A stretch of 64,000 bases of DNA from Burkholderia sp. SRS-W-2-2016. GTDB lineage: Bacteria; Pseudomonadota; Gammaproteobacteria; Burkholderiales; Burkholderiaceae. Under the pieces are notes generated by a model. It had not been told where the DNA came from. It was given only the letters and a program-made list of their open reading frames with translations, and did not search any database. Positions within the stretch are counted from its first letter, which is position 1. The number at the start of each line of letters is the position of its first letter. The stretch covers positions 1 to 64,000 of the forward strand of contig NZ_MSDV01000012.1 in assembly GCF_001931485.1 (NCBI RefSeq), given 5' to 3'. The translations under genes and the position numbers were made by a program. This document shows, in pieces, positions 8,308 to 17,740 of this stretch.

Positions 8308-9093
8308 ATGACGCCGCCAGCCACTTTCTCCGAACCCCTCGACGAACGCAAATTCGTGGTTGCCCTTGCCCGCGGGCTGGACCTGCTGCGCGCGTTCCGG
8401 CCGGGCGACACCTTGCTCGGCAATCGCGATTTCGTCGAGCGCACGGGGCTGCCGAAGGCCACCGTGAACCGTCTCGCCTACACGTTGACGGTGCTCGGCT
8501 ATCTGCGGCTCGACGAAACTCACGGTAAATATGCGCTCGACGCGGGCGTGCTGTCGCTGGGTTTTGCGCTGCTGTCGGGCAACGACACGCTGGAGCTTGC
8601 GCGCCCGCACCTGCGCAACTTTGCGCGCGAGGTCGGCGCGGCGGTGTCGCTGGGTTGCCGCGATGGGCTCGACATGATTTATCTGGAGACGATCCGAAGT
8701 GAAACCGTGCTGACGCTCGGCCTCGCATCGGGCTCGAAACTGTCGATGCTGACCAGCTCGATGGGTCGCGCGTACCTCGCGGTGCAGCCGCTCGACGCGC
8801 GCACCGCGCTCATCGCGGAGTTGAAAAAGGCGGCCGGCAAAGCGGGGCCGTTACTGGTTGCCGACGCGCAAGCGGAGATCGCCGCGTTCGCGACCGAGCG
8901 CTGCTGCTACTCGTTCCGCTCGTGGCACGACGACGTCAACGCGGTCGCGGTGCCGTTTCGCGAGCCGCGCGAGGGGCGCTGGCTGGTGCTCAGTTGCAGC
9001 GGGCCGGCCTCGTCGATGGGGGAGGACGTGTTTCGTAACAACGTGGCGCCGCGCTTGAAGGAACTCGCGCGGCGGCTTGGGGAGCCGGGCTGA
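8308..9093 (+). CDS. IclR-family transcriptional regulator, probable regulator of gcdH
   Basis: This 261-residue regulator has an N-terminal winged helix (VVALARGLDLLRAF, then RTGLPKATVNRLAYTLTVLGYL, residues ~16-75). The C-terminal IclR effector domain includes GLASGSKLSMLTSSMGRAYLA and SFRSWHDDVNAVAVPFR. Full length matches the family. ATG 8308 is preferred; GTG 8296 would add four residues. Its divergent placement to gcdH and the shared 93-bp promoter region suggest it responds to glutarate or a related metabolite. The effector is not visible from sequence. Confidence 0.9.
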   Translation: MTPPATFSEPLDERKFVVALARGLDLLRAFRPGDTLLGNRDFVERTGLPKATVNRLAYTLTVLGYLRLDETHGKYALDAGVLSLGFALLSGNDTLELARPHLRNFAREVGAAVSLGCRDGLDMIYLETIRSETVLTLGLASGSKLSMLTSSMGRAYLAVQPLDARTALIAELKKAAGKAGPLLVADAQAEIAAFATERCCYSFRSWHDDVNAVAVPFREPREGRWLVLSCSGPASSMGEDVFRNNVAPRLKELARRLGEPG

Positions 9094-9113
9094 GCGCGGC
9101 GCAATGGCGCAAT

Positions 9114-9143
9114 GCGCTCACGCGGCCTGCGCTCACGCGGCCC
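9114..9143. repeat. 15-bp tandem duplication spanning the stop codon of the EAL gene
   Basis: GCGCTCACGCGGCCT (9114-9128) is repeated as GCGCTCACGCGGCCC (9129-9143). The stop codon of the leftward EAL gene (9133-9135) lies in the inner copy. The outer copy holds a second in-frame stop 15 bp further on. Confidence 0.8.
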
Positions 9144-9966
9144 GGTCGTGATAATGCGCGGTGAACAACGGCCCCTGTACGAATCTCACGTCGTACTGCT
9201 GTAGCGCGAGAAACTGCGCTTCATCCATCACCCGATTGAAAATCAGCGGCACCCGCAAGCGGCTCGCGTAGCCGACCAGCGGCTTGACGGTCGCGTCGCG
9301 CAGCGCGATCGCCGCATCCATCTTGATGAAGTCGAGCCGCGCGGTCTCCGATACCGACAGAATCTGCCCCGCGTTCGACAGATTGCCCGCCACCTTGAAC
9401 CCATAGTGCTGATAGCTGCGCGTCAGGTAGCCCAGAAAGGTCTTGTGCGCGACTGCCGCCGCCGGCAGCTCGATCACGATGCGCGCCGGGCTCAACCCGA
9501 ACGATGTCAGCACGCTCGAAAAATGCCGGCCGTGGTCGTACTTCACGCTCTTTAGCAGCCGCTCGTGCACGCGCAAAAACAGCAAACCGTGGCGCTGCGA
9601 GCCGAAGAAATTGATCGCATGCAATGCGCGCGACATCCGGTCGAGTGCGACCAGCTGCTGATCGTCGGCGATCCGGTCGAACGGATCGAACACGTCGAAC
9701 GGCGCCGCGTCGAGCCGGTGCGTGACCGCCTGAAACCCCAACTCGTCGCCGAACCGGTCGACTCCTTCCGCGCCGCATGACAGCGACTGCGCGAGCGCGT
9801 GCACACTGATGTCGAAGATCGGTTCGTACGCGCTCGCCAGTTCGATGCCGCCGAACTGCGCGAGCGCGATGCCGCTGTGCGCCCCTTGCCCCATCGCCAG
9901 ATGCTCGCCCAGAAACGGGTGATGAGCGGCGCGAGCGATCAGATCGGGGATGGTCGGCGGAATCAT
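9133..9966 (-). CDS. Degenerate EAL-domain protein
   Basis: The 277-residue protein folds along the EAL (c-di-GMP phosphodiesterase) pattern. ASAYEPIFDI matches the usual QPIVDL entry, RIVIELPAAAVAH the ELTE strand, LDFIKMDAAI the DxIKID strand, and FNRVMDEAQFLALQQYDVRFVQGPLF the EGVE...QGY end. The key residues are altered: the EAL triplet is not recognisable, DDFGTG is replaced by AGNLSNAG, and the EGVE Glu is replaced by NRVM. Catalysis is therefore unlikely, and a c-di-GMP-binding or protein-interaction role is more plausible. It is a single gene that reads toward the IclR gene. Confidence 0.82.
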   Translation of the reverse strand: MIPPTIPDLIARAAHHPFLGEHLAMGQGAHSGIALAQFGGIELASAYEPIFDISVHALAQSLSCGAEGVDRFGDELGFQAVTHRLDAAPFDVFDPFDRIADDQQLVALDRMSRALHAINFFGSQRHGLLFLRVHERLLKSVKYDHGRHFSSVLTSFGLSPARIVIELPAAAVAHKTFLGYLTRSYQHYGFKVAGNLSNAGQILSVSETARLDFIKMDAAIALRDATVKPLVGYASRLRVPLIFNRVMDEAQFLALQQYDVRFVQGPLFTAHYHDRAA

Positions 9967-10162
9967 GTGGGCGAGTGTTGGGCGACGATGAAAGCGCGGC
10001 GGAAGCGGCGGCCGCTGCGACGCGACCCGTGTCGCGCATTCCTTGATGGTAGCAGTCCGCGTCGCGCGGACATTAACAAAATCCTCATAACCTTATTGGC
10101 CGAACGCTTGTTGGACGGGGCTGAGCGGCCGTCCGGACCGGGTTTGCCGGTGGTCTTCAGGG

Positions 10163-10204
10163 TATACGTTAGTTTCACTATTAGTAATTGGTTTTACTAT
10201 ACGT
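10163..10204. promoter_or_regulatory. Direct-repeat promoter region upstream of hmgA-fahA
   Basis: Within an AT-rich island, TATACGT occurs at 10163-10169 and again at 10198-10204. TTTCACTAT (10173-10181) is echoed by TTTTACTAT (10192-10200), and ACTATTAGT is a near-palindrome between them. The layout suggests a regulator-binding region or promoter for the hmgA operon, or for the EAL gene, which starts at 9966 on the other strand. No regulator gene is adjacent. Confidence 0.4.
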
Positions 10205-10228
10205 AAATCTCAGCGCAGACTGATCTAA

Positions 10229-10387
10229 ATCAAACCGATCCTGTCAGCGCCGAACTGGTCGAACGCCGCGCTGTTTCATGCGGCCGCCGTGCCGGTGCTG
10301 TGCCCGGCGCTGCTGGTGATCGCGCTCGCGGGCGCGACGCGGCAACGCGGCCGCGCGAGTGGTGCGAGCGGCGCGGAACTGGCCTGA
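10229..10387 (+). pseudogene. Possible C-terminal remnant of an MFS-type transporter
   Basis: A 52-codon open stretch without a plausible start follows an in-frame TAA and ends at TGA 10385-10387. It reads [12 protein letters not shown], then a hydrophobic helix [24 protein letters not shown], then a hydrophilic tail. This resembles the last transmembrane helix and tail of a major facilitator protein. An aromatic-acid transporter next to hmgA would make sense, but this is inference from a short segment in GC-rich DNA. Confidence 0.33.
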
Positions 10388-10431
10388 CGGAAAAGCTTAC
10401 GTATCAATCGAGGACTTTGCGGAGAATCTGT

Positions 10432-11775
10432 ATGGACACCTCAACACGCACCCCGGCCGCGAGCTTGCGGCCGGAAATCGAGCCGGGCTATCAATCCGGT
10501 TTCGCCAACGAGTTCGCGACCGAGGCATTGCCCGGCGCGCTGCCGAGCGGCCGCAATTCGCCGCAGCGCGCGGCCTATGGTTTGTACGCCGAACAGATTT
10601 CCGGCACCGCGTTCACCGCGCCGCGCGCGCACAATCGCCGCTCGTGGCTGTACCGGATTCGCCCGGCGGCGGTCCACCAGCCGTTCACGCCGATGGCCTC
10701 CGAGCGGCTCGTCGCGAACTTCGCCGAGGTTCCGCCGACGCCGCCGAACCAGCTGCGCTGGGATCCACTGCCGATGCCGAACGTGCCGACCGATTTCATC
10801 GACGGCTGGGTGACGATGGCCGGCAACGGCTCGGCCGAGGCGATGAGCGGCTGCGCGATTCATCTGTACGCGGCGAATCGATCGATGCACGACCGCTTCT
10901 TCTATAGCGCGGACGGCGAACTGCTGATCGTGCCGCAGCAGGGGCGTCTCGCGATCGCGACCGAAATGGGCCGGCTCGACGTCGAGCCGTTCGAGATCGC
11001 GGTGATTCCGCGCGGCGTGCGCTTCGCGGTGAGCCTGCCGGACGGCAGCGCGCGCGGCTACATCTGCGAGAACTTCGGCGCGTTGCTGCGTCTGCCGGAC
11101 CTCGGGCCGATCGGCTCGAACGGTCTGGCCAATCCGCGCGACTTCCTCACCCCGCACGCCGCCTACGAAGACCGCGAAGGCGCGTTCGAACTGATCGCGA
11201 AGCTGAACGGCCACCTGTGGCGCGCGGAGATCGGCCATTCGCCGCTCGATGTGGTCGCGTGGCACGGCAATTACGCGCCGTACAAATACGACCTGCGCCG
11301 CTTCAACACGATCGGTTCGATCAGCTTCGACCATCCGGATCCGTCGATCTTCCTCGTGCTGCAATCGCCGAGCGATACGCCGGGCGTCGATACGATCGAC
11401 TTCGTGATCTTCCCGCCGCGCTGGCTCGCCGCCGAAGATACGTTCCGCCCGCCGTGGTTCCATCGCAATGTGGCGAGCGAGTTCATGGGCCTCGTGCACG
11501 GCGAATACGACGCGAAAGCCGAGGGCTTCGTGCCGGGCGGCGCGAGTCTGCACAACTGCATGACCGGCCACGGTCCGGACGCCGACACGTTCGAGAAAGC
11601 GTCGCACAGCGATACGTCGACGCCGAAGAAGGTCGCCGACACGATGGCCTTCATGTTCGAGACGCGCACGTTGATCAAGCCGACCCGCTTCGCGCTCGAA
11701 ACCGCGCAATTGCAGGCGCATTACTACGAGTGCTGGCAGGGCCTCAAGAAACACTTCAATCCGGAGCAGGCATGA
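10432..11775 (+). CDS. hmgA: Homogentisate 1,2-dioxygenase
   Basis: This enzyme opens the homogentisate ring to maleylacetoacetate in tyrosine/phenylalanine catabolism. The 447-residue length is standard. The Fe(II) ligands sit in the conserved [12 protein letters not shown] (His and Glu six residues apart) and in NCMTGHGPD (His). The N-terminal [19 protein letters not shown] is also diagnostic. ATG 10432 follows GGAG by about 7 bp. The stop overlaps the fahA start (ATGA), so the two form a translationally coupled catabolic operon. A maleylacetoacetate isomerase gene is not present in this window. Confidence 0.97.
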   Translation: MDTSTRTPAASLRPEIEPGYQSGFANEFATEALPGALPSGRNSPQRAAYGLYAEQISGTAFTAPRAHNRRSWLYRIRPAAVHQPFTPMASERLVANFAEVPPTPPNQLRWDPLPMPNVPTDFIDGWVTMAGNGSAEAMSGCAIHLYAANRSMHDRFFYSADGELLIVPQQGRLAIATEMGRLDVEPFEIAVIPRGVRFAVSLPDGSARGYICENFGALLRLPDLGPIGSNGLANPRDFLTPHAAYEDREGAFELIAKLNGHLWRAEIGHSPLDVVAWHGNYAPYKYDLRRFNTIGSISFDHPDPSIFLVLQSPSDTPGVDTIDFVIFPPRWLAAEDTFRPPWFHRNVASEFMGLVHGEYDAKAEGFVPGGASLHNCMTGHGPDADTFEKASHSDTSTPKKVADTMAFMFETRTLIKPTRFALETAQLQAHYYECWQGLKKHFNPEQA

Positions 11776-13070
11776 ACGCGGTGAACGATTTCCAGGCGAC
11801 GCTCGAGCCGTCGCGCAAAAGCTGGCTCGACTCGGCCAACGATCCGGTCAGCGACTTCCCGATCCAGAACCTGCCGTTCGGCATCTTCAGCGACCGTCGC
11901 AACGACGCGCGGCGCGTCGGTGTCGCGATCGGCGATCAGATCGTCGACCTCGCCGCGTTGCAGGCCGCGGGTCTCCTGAGCGCGCCGGGCCAGCAGGTGT
12001 TCGCGCGCGATGCGCTGAACGATTTCATCGCGCTCGGCCGCGACGCGTGGCGCAGCGTGCGGATCCAGTTGAGCCTGCTGCTGTCGCGCGAGACCTCCGC
12101 GTTGCGCGACGACGCCGCGCTGCGCGCGAAGGTGCTGGTCGCGCAGGCCGACGCGCGTCTCTATCTGCCGGTGCAGATTCCGGGCTACACCGATTTCTAT
12201 TCGTCGAAGGAACACGCGACCAACGTCGGCGCGATGTTTCGCGATCCGAAGAATGCGCTGCTGCCGAACTGGTCGGAGATGCCGATCGGCTACAACGGCC
12301 GGGCTTCGTCGGTGGTGGTGAGCGGCACGCCGGTTCGCCGTCCTAACGGTCAGCTGAAGCTGCCGGAGCAGGAGCGGCCGGTGTTCGGCGCGTGCCGCAA
12401 GCTCGATATCGAGCTGGAGACGGGCTTTATCGTCGGCGGCGGCAACGCGCTGGGCGAGCCGATCGCGAGCGCCGATGCCGAGGCGCACATCTTCGGCATG
12501 GTGCTGCTCAACGACTGGAGCGCGCGCGACATCCAGCAATGGGAATACGTGCCGCTCGGCCCGTTCAACGCGAAGACCTTCGCGACGACGATCTCGCCGT
12601 GGGTCGTCACGCTCGACGCGCTCGAACCGTTCCGCGTCGCGCAGCCGGTGCAGGAGCCGCAGCCGCTCGCGTATCTGCGCCACGAAGGCGAGCACGCGTT
12701 CGACATCCATCTCGAAGTGACGCTGCGGCCGCAGCATGCGCGCGAGGCGAGCACGATCACGCGCACCAACTTCAGACACATGTACTGGACGATGGCGCAG
12801 CAGCTCGCGCATCACACGGTGTCGGGCTGCAATACGCGGGTCGGCGATCTGATGGGCTCGGGGACGATCAGCGGGCCGACCGAGGATTCGTTCGGCAGCC
12901 TGCTCGAACTGACGTGGAACGGCAAGAAGCCGCTTGAACTGAAAGAGGGCGGCACGCGGGCGTTCATCGAGGATGGCGATGAGCTGACGCTGAGCGGCTG
13001 GTGCCAGGGCGACGGCTATCGGGTTGGCTTCGGTCGCTGCGCGGGTGAGATTCTGCCGGCGCATTCTTAA
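11772..13070 (+). CDS. fahA: Fumarylacetoacetase
   Basis: This hydrolase cleaves fumarylacetoacetate to fumarate and acetoacetate, the last step of the homogentisate route. The 432 residues carry the FAH active-site signatures: [15 protein letters not shown] (metal Asp and catalytic His), [16 protein letters not shown] (metal Glu pair), [19 protein letters not shown] (metal Asp), and [24 protein letters not shown] 11772 overlaps the hmgA stop. A strong hairpin closes the operon downstream. Confidence 0.96.
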   Translation: MNAVNDFQATLEPSRKSWLDSANDPVSDFPIQNLPFGIFSDRRNDARRVGVAIGDQIVDLAALQAAGLLSAPGQQVFARDALNDFIALGRDAWRSVRIQLSLLLSRETSALRDDAALRAKVLVAQADARLYLPVQIPGYTDFYSSKEHATNVGAMFRDPKNALLPNWSEMPIGYNGRASSVVVSGTPVRRPNGQLKLPEQERPVFGACRKLDIELETGFIVGGGNALGEPIASADAEAHIFGMVLLNDWSARDIQQWEYVPLGPFNAKTFATTISPWVVTLDALEPFRVAQPVQEPQPLAYLRHEGEHAFDIHLEVTLRPQHAREASTITRTNFRHMYWTMAQQLAHHTVSGCNTRVGDLMGSGTISGPTEDSFGSLLELTWNGKKPLELKEGGTRAFIEDGDELTLSGWCQGDGYRVGFGRCAGEILPAHS

Positions 13071-13101
13071 GCGCAGCAAGCGAGCAGTACGCGGAAAAGG
13101 T

Positions 13102-13130
13102 GAGGGCCGGCAGGTTGTGCCGGCCCTCTT
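13102..13130 (+). terminator. Intrinsic terminator after fahA
   Basis: GAGGGCCGGCA (13102-13112) pairs perfectly with TGCCGGCCCTC (13118-13128) over a 5-nt loop and is followed by TTCGTTTG. It lies 32 bp past the fahA stop and can also serve the convergent gene. Confidence 0.8.
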
Positions 13131-13175
13131 CGTTTGTGGATGCCGGGCCGCGCGCCTACTTGCGCGCCCCGTTCG

Positions 13176-14972
13176 TCAACCGCTGCTCAGCAGTCCGAAC
13201 ACCGCCACGCCGTTCGTGGTCCCCACATATACCTTGCCGTTCGCAATGGTCGGCGTGATGAACTTGTTGCCCGCGCCGAACTGATCGCGGGCGCCCATCT
13301 GATTGCTGTTGTACAGCTCGGCGAGCGTGACCGGGTCGAACGCATGCAGCGCGGCGACGCTGCCGTTTTCGGCGGCCCACACGATGCCGTTCGTGCTGCC
13401 GTTGGCCGAGATGCCCGGCGTCGTGCCCGGGTACGCGAAGCTCATCGTGGTTTGCGCGGTGGGCGTCGTCGACAGCAGCGCGTTGGTTATCGTGAACGCC
13501 TTCAGATGATCGCCGACCGAGCCGAAGTAAATGCGGCCGTTGAAATACGCGGGCATGCCGAACTCGCCGCCGTTCAGTTGCGCGGCAATCTCCTGATAGA
13601 TGTTGTCGCCCGACGGGTTGAATTTGCCCATCGAGTCGCGATTCACCACGTAGATGATGTTGTCCTTGCCGGCGCCGAGCGCGAGGTGCTGCACGGCGCC
13701 GCTCGCGTCGGTGAGGTCGGGCAGCACGAGCGCGCCGCCCGAGCCGAGATCGATGTCGTCGCGCGCTTCGTCCGCGACGTTCGACATCGCGAAGTAGTCG
13801 GTCACCGTCAGACCGTTGGTCGTGCCGATCTTCAGGAACGCGTTGCCGAAGTCGTTCTGGTTCGGCATGCCGCTCGCGGTCAGCGTGGTGTCGAAGGTGC
13901 CGTTCGCATCGAGCAGATAGATCGACGAGCCGTCCGACGCCGGTCCCGCGCCGCTCATCCAGATCGCGCCGCCGAGGCCGTTCGGCGTCACGTTCAGCAC
14001 GTTGCTCTGCTGCAGCGTGTCGGCGTTGTAGCCCATGATCCAGCCGGTGTAGCCGCCCTTGTCGCAGTGCGAGGTCCACGACGTGTACAGCGTGTCGCCC
14101 TGCAACAGCAGGCCCGCGCGCTCCGCGTACAGCGCCGGCGTGAACGACATCGTGCCGTTGATGTTGCCGGCCCCTGTGCCGGGATAGGTCGCCGCGACTT
14201 CGGTCGGACCGTTCAGCAGTTCGGCGCCGGTCGCGAGGTCGAGCGCGTGAACCCGGTGATGGTAGCCGCCGCTCGCGTCCTTCGACATCGCGACCACGTA
14301 GATCGTGCCGTGCTCGCCGCGCGAACGGTCGATTACCGGCGTCGACGTGATGCCGATCGTCGTGACGATCTGGCTGCAGCCGAGATCGTCGCTGGGAGTT
14401 TCGCCGGTGCTCAGCGTGCGCACCTGCCAGAGCGTGGCGCCGCTGTTGGCGTCGAATGCGTAGACGCTGTCGTTTTCCGTCGCGACGTACAGCACGTTGT
14501 GCGTGCCGCCGGAGATCTCCAGGGAGCCGACGTAGAGCGGTTGCGCGTCGACCTTGCCGTCGACGCTGAAAAAGCCGAGCTTGCCGAACGTCGACGAATT
14601 CACGTTCGCGGGCGTGAGGATGGTTTCGTTCAGGTTCTGCCCGGTGCGGGCGATGTCGTTGTGGTAGGTAAGCATGTCGTGCGTGGGCGAGACCGTGGTG
14701 CCGCCCGACGCCGTGCCCGTGCCCGAGCCGGGGCTGCCGGTGTCGGTACTGCCGGTGGTGGTGCCGCCGCTGCTGGTGCCCGCGCTGCCGGTGCTGCCGC
14801 CGCTCGCCGCGCTTGCACCCGCGGCGGCGCTGCCGGCACCGCTGCCGGTGCCCGAGGCGGTCCCTGAGCTGCCTCCGCCTCCGCCGCCGCCGCAGTTCGC
14901 GGCCGTGATCGCGGCCACCAGAACCGCCGCGCCCAACAGGCAGGCACGACCCAATACGCGCAGAGTGACCAT
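13176..14972 (-). CDS. Exported PQQ-like beta-propeller repeat protein
   Basis: The 598-residue protein begins with a signal sequence ending TAANC, then a poly-Gly run and a ~70-residue Gly/Ser/Thr/Ala-rich low-complexity linker. The remaining ~500 residues show repeated propeller blades, for example VLYVATENDSVYAFDANSG, TIYVVAMSKDASGGYHHRVHALDLATG, RIYFGSVGDHLKAF and KVYVGTTNGVAVFGL. Cys27 could be lipidated, but Asn at -1 is not a standard lipobox residue. PQQ-binding dehydrogenase residues were not recognised, so a structural or adhesive periplasmic/surface role is as likely as an enzymatic one. It is a monocistronic leftward gene convergent with fahA. Confidence 0.8.
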   Translation of the reverse strand: MVTLRVLGRACLLGAAVLVAAITAANCGGGGGGGSSGTASGTGSGAGSAAAGASAASGGSTGSAGTSSGGTTTGSTDTGSPGSGTGTASGGTTVSPTHDMLTYHNDIARTGQNLNETILTPANVNSSTFGKLGFFSVDGKVDAQPLYVGSLEISGGTHNVLYVATENDSVYAFDANSGATLWQVRTLSTGETPSDDLGCSQIVTTIGITSTPVIDRSRGEHGTIYVVAMSKDASGGYHHRVHALDLATGAELLNGPTEVAATYPGTGAGNINGTMSFTPALYAERAGLLLQGDTLYTSWTSHCDKGGYTGWIMGYNADTLQQSNVLNVTPNGLGGAIWMSGAGPASDGSSIYLLDANGTFDTTLTASGMPNQNDFGNAFLKIGTTNGLTVTDYFAMSNVADEARDDIDLGSGGALVLPDLTDASGAVQHLALGAGKDNIIYVVNRDSMGKFNPSGDNIYQEIAAQLNGGEFGMPAYFNGRIYFGSVGDHLKAFTITNALLSTTPTAQTTMSFAYPGTTPGISANGSTNGIVWAAENGSVAALHAFDPVTLAELYNSNQMGARDQFGAGNKFITPTIANGKVYVGTTNGVAVFGLLSSG

Positions 14973-15097
14973 GACGGACTCCCGATTGCTTGCGGCGCGC
15001 GACCAGAACTTCGCTGTTCAGCGAAATGCCGCGCGACGTGGGAGCAAGGTTAGCACCGGGCGTCTGGCGAGCAACGCCAGCAATTAGTGTGGATTCG

Positions 15098-16258
15098 TCA
15101 ATTGGTGGAGGCGGGGATCGGGCGGCGCTTCTCCCACCACACCGCCACCAGAAACGCGAGCGCCGCGCACAGCAGCACGCCGACCATCGCATCGTCACCG
15201 ACACTCTTCATCAACGCGCCGGCCACCAGCGGCCCGCCGAAACTCGCGGCGCTCCACGACGCGCCGATCAGCGAACTCGCCGACACCAGCGCGACCCCGC
15301 GAAACCGCTCGCCGCAAGCGACCAGCGACAACGTATAAATCGCCCCCGCCGCCGCGCCGAGCACGAACAGCAGCGGCCAGCGCAGCCACGGCGAGCCGAC
15401 CGCCCATGGCAGCAGCGGCAGCAACGCGACCACCACGATCGCGCAGCCGATATGCACGCGTTCGCGCCCGAGCCGGTCCGCGAGCCAGCCGATCGGAAAC
15501 TGCATCGTCGTATCGCCGAGCAGCAGCGCCGACGCGAACAGCACCGCGACTTCGCTGGGGATGTCGTGCGCCATCGCGAACAGCGGCAGCAACGACAGCG
15601 CGATCGTATCGAACAGCGCGAAAAAGCCGGTGCCGATCACGAGCGCGGGCATTTGCGGCAACACGCGACGCCAGCCGCCATGCTCGGCGTGTTCGTCGCT
15701 GGAGCCGTGCGGCATGCCGCGCAGCGTCGCGAGCAGCGGCAGCGCGAGCAGGAAAATCGCGCCGCACAACAGGAAGCGCCCATGCGTGTAGCCGGCGATC
15801 TGGCTCACCAGCACCGGCCCCGACATCTGGAACAGCGTGAAGTTGGTCGCATAGATCGCGATCACGCGACCGCGCGATGCATCGTCGGCAAGCTGGTTGA
15901 CCCACGCCTCGCTGATCGTGAACAGCAGCATCAGCGCCGCGCCGCACAGCACGCGCAGCAGCGCCCATAGCCAGAGATTGGTGGTGAACTGCATCAGCGC
16001 GGTCGCGCACGCGACCACCAGCACCGCGCCGACGATCACCTGGCGGCCGCCGCAGCGCGCGGCGATCCAGCCGGCAAGCGGCACGATCGCGAGACCGCCG
16101 CCGGCCTGCGCGGCGGTCAGCAGGCCGACCACGTCGGTGCCGTAGCCCGCTTGCGTGAGCGCCAGCGCGGTAAGCGGCAGGGTCGCGCCGCTGCCGAGTC
16201 CGACCACGGCGACGCTCAGAATCAGCGCGAGGAAATCGCGGGTGAAGATCACTTTCAT
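15098..16258 (-). CDS. MFS transporter (YcaD-like)
   Basis: This 386-residue integral membrane protein has about 12 hydrophobic segments. It carries the family loop VVGLLTAAQAGGGLAIVPLAGWIAARCGGRQVIVGA between TM2 and TM3 and the second-half repeat FPIGWLADRLGRERVHIG. LLFTISEAWVNQLADDASRGRVIAIYATNF resembles the YcaD/YfkF-type branch, which is proposed to transport drugs or metabolites. Substrate is unknown. It lies 54 bp downstream of another MFS gene on the same strand, so the two may be co-transcribed. Confidence 0.85.
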   Translation of the reverse strand: MKVIFTRDFLALILSVAVVGLGSGATLPLTALALTQAGYGTDVVGLLTAAQAGGGLAIVPLAGWIAARCGGRQVIVGAVLVVACATALMQFTTNLWLWALLRVLCGAALMLLFTISEAWVNQLADDASRGRVIAIYATNFTLFQMSGPVLVSQIAGYTHGRFLLCGAIFLLALPLLATLRGMPHGSSDEHAEHGGWRRVLPQMPALVIGTGFFALFDTIALSLLPLFAMAHDIPSEVAVLFASALLLGDTTMQFPIGWLADRLGRERVHIGCAIVVVALLPLLPWAVGSPWLRWPLLFVLGAAAGAIYTLSLVACGERFRGVALVSASSLIGASWSAASFGGPLVAGALMKSVGDDAMVGVLLCAALAFLVAVWWEKRRPIPASTN

Positions 16259-16312
16259 CGGCGGGGATGCTACTACGGGGGAGCCGCCCGGTGCCGCGAA
16301 CAGCGAGAAAAC

Positions 16313-17470
16313 TTACCCCGCCACGGCGATGCGCCGCTCCATCGACACCGACCACAGCGTCAGCAGCAACGCGCCGAGCGACGTCGCGACGCCGACCCAC
16401 GGCAGCGTCGTCAGCGGCGCGCCGGCGCCGATCGCCATCCCGCCGAGCCAGGCGCCGGTCGCGTTGCCGAGGTTGAACGCGCCCTGGTTCAGCGTCGACG
16501 CCAGATTCGGCGCGTCGCTCGCGCGATCGACGATCAGCATCTGCAGCGGCGGCACGATCGCGAACGCGAGCACGCCCCACACGAACACCGTCAGCATCGC
16601 CGGAATGCGCGCGTGCATCGTGCCGGCGAACACGCACAGGATCACCACGATCGCCATCAGGAACGCGATCAGCGACGGCATCAGCCGCCAGTCCGCGAGC
16701 TTGCCGCCGAGCGTGCTGCCGACCGTCAGGCCCAGGCCGAACAGCAGCAGCACCAGCGTGACCGCGTGCGGCGTGAAGCCGGTCACGTCTTCGAGAATCG
16801 GCGTGATGTAGGTGAAGGTCGAGAACAGGCTCGCCGACGCCAGCACGCTGATGCCGAGCACCATCACGACCTGCGGGTTCTTCAGCACGCTGAATTCGCG
16901 CACGAGGCTCGCCTTCTGCATCTCGATCTTCGCGGGCAGGCACACGGCGAGCGCGAGCGACGCCAGCACGCCGATGCCGGTCACCGCCCAGAACGTCGCG
17001 CGCCAGCCGACCGCCTGACCGAGCGCGGTGCCGAGCGGCACGCCGAGCACGTTGGCTAGCGTGAGGCCGGTGAACATCAGCGCGATCGCCTGCGCGCGCC
17101 GGTTCGGCGCGACCAGCCCCGCCGCGACCACCGAGCCGATGCCGAAGAACGCGCCGTGGCAGAACGCGGTGACGATCCGCGCGGCCATCAGCACCGCGTA
17201 GCTGGGCGCCACCGCGCACAGCAGATTGCCGACGATAAACACGCCGATCAGGCTCATCAGCGCCTTCTTGCGCGGCATGTTGGCGACCGCGATCGCGACG
17301 ATCGGTGCGCCGATCGTGACGCCGAGCGCATACGCGGACACCAGCATCCCGGCGGCCGGAATCGACACCGCCAGATCGCGCGCGACGTCGGGCAGCAGCC
17401 CCATGATGACGAACTCGGTGGTACCGATTCCAAACGCGGCAACGGCGAGGGCAAGCAGGGGCAAAGGCAT
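16313..17470 (-). CDS. DHA1-family MFS efflux transporter (YdhP/AraJ-like)
   Basis: The 385-residue permease starts PLPLLALAVAAFGIGTTEFVIMGLLPDVA, a hallmark of the arabinose-efflux/YdhP branch of the DHA1 drug:H+ antiporters. GAPIVAIAVANMPRKKAL is the loop 2-3 motif, and SVVAAGLVAPNRRAQAIALMFTGLTLANVLGVPLG is the TM4-5 motif C region. It probably exports small metabolites or drugs; substrate is not inferable. It is upstream of and close to the YcaD-like gene. No regulator adjoins it. Confidence 0.88.
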   Translation of the reverse strand: MPLPLLALAVAAFGIGTTEFVIMGLLPDVARDLAVSIPAAGMLVSAYALGVTIGAPIVAIAVANMPRKKALMSLIGVFIVGNLLCAVAPSYAVLMAARIVTAFCHGAFFGIGSVVAAGLVAPNRRAQAIALMFTGLTLANVLGVPLGTALGQAVGWRATFWAVTGIGVLASLALAVCLPAKIEMQKASLVREFSVLKNPQVVMVLGISVLASASLFSTFTYITPILEDVTGFTPHAVTLVLLLFGLGLTVGSTLGGKLADWRLMPSLIAFLMAIVVILCVFAGTMHARIPAMLTVFVWGVLAFAIVPPLQMLIVDRASDAPNLASTLNQGAFNLGNATGAWLGGMAIGAGAPLTTLPWVGVATSLGALLLTLWSVSMERRIAVAG

Positions 17471-17710
17471 GGCGATGATGGGGTGGTGACGCGAGAGGCG
17501 GCGCGAAAAAAGGAGCGCCGGGCGGCGCGCGGACGTCGTTGAAGCGGGAGCGAGAACGCCTGCGCCGGATCAGGGCAAAACAGTAGGGGATTCTACCTAA
17601 GACAAAACTGGCGTGCAGGCCGTCGCGGGGGCTGTTGTTTTTTGCGGAAAGCGCCGGGATTGAGGGGGCCGAACAGCTCCGCCGCTCATCAGCCGGGCTC
17701 GGCCTCGAAG

Positions 17711-17740
17711 CGGCTGAACGCGGCTGAACGCGGCTGAGCG
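17711..17740. repeat. Three copies of a 10-bp tandem repeat
   Basis: CGGCTGAACG (17711-17720 and 17721-17730) and CGGCTGAGCG (17731-17740) lie at the point where the crotonase-like remnant loses homology. This is consistent with slippage at a decay breakpoint. Confidence 0.75.
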
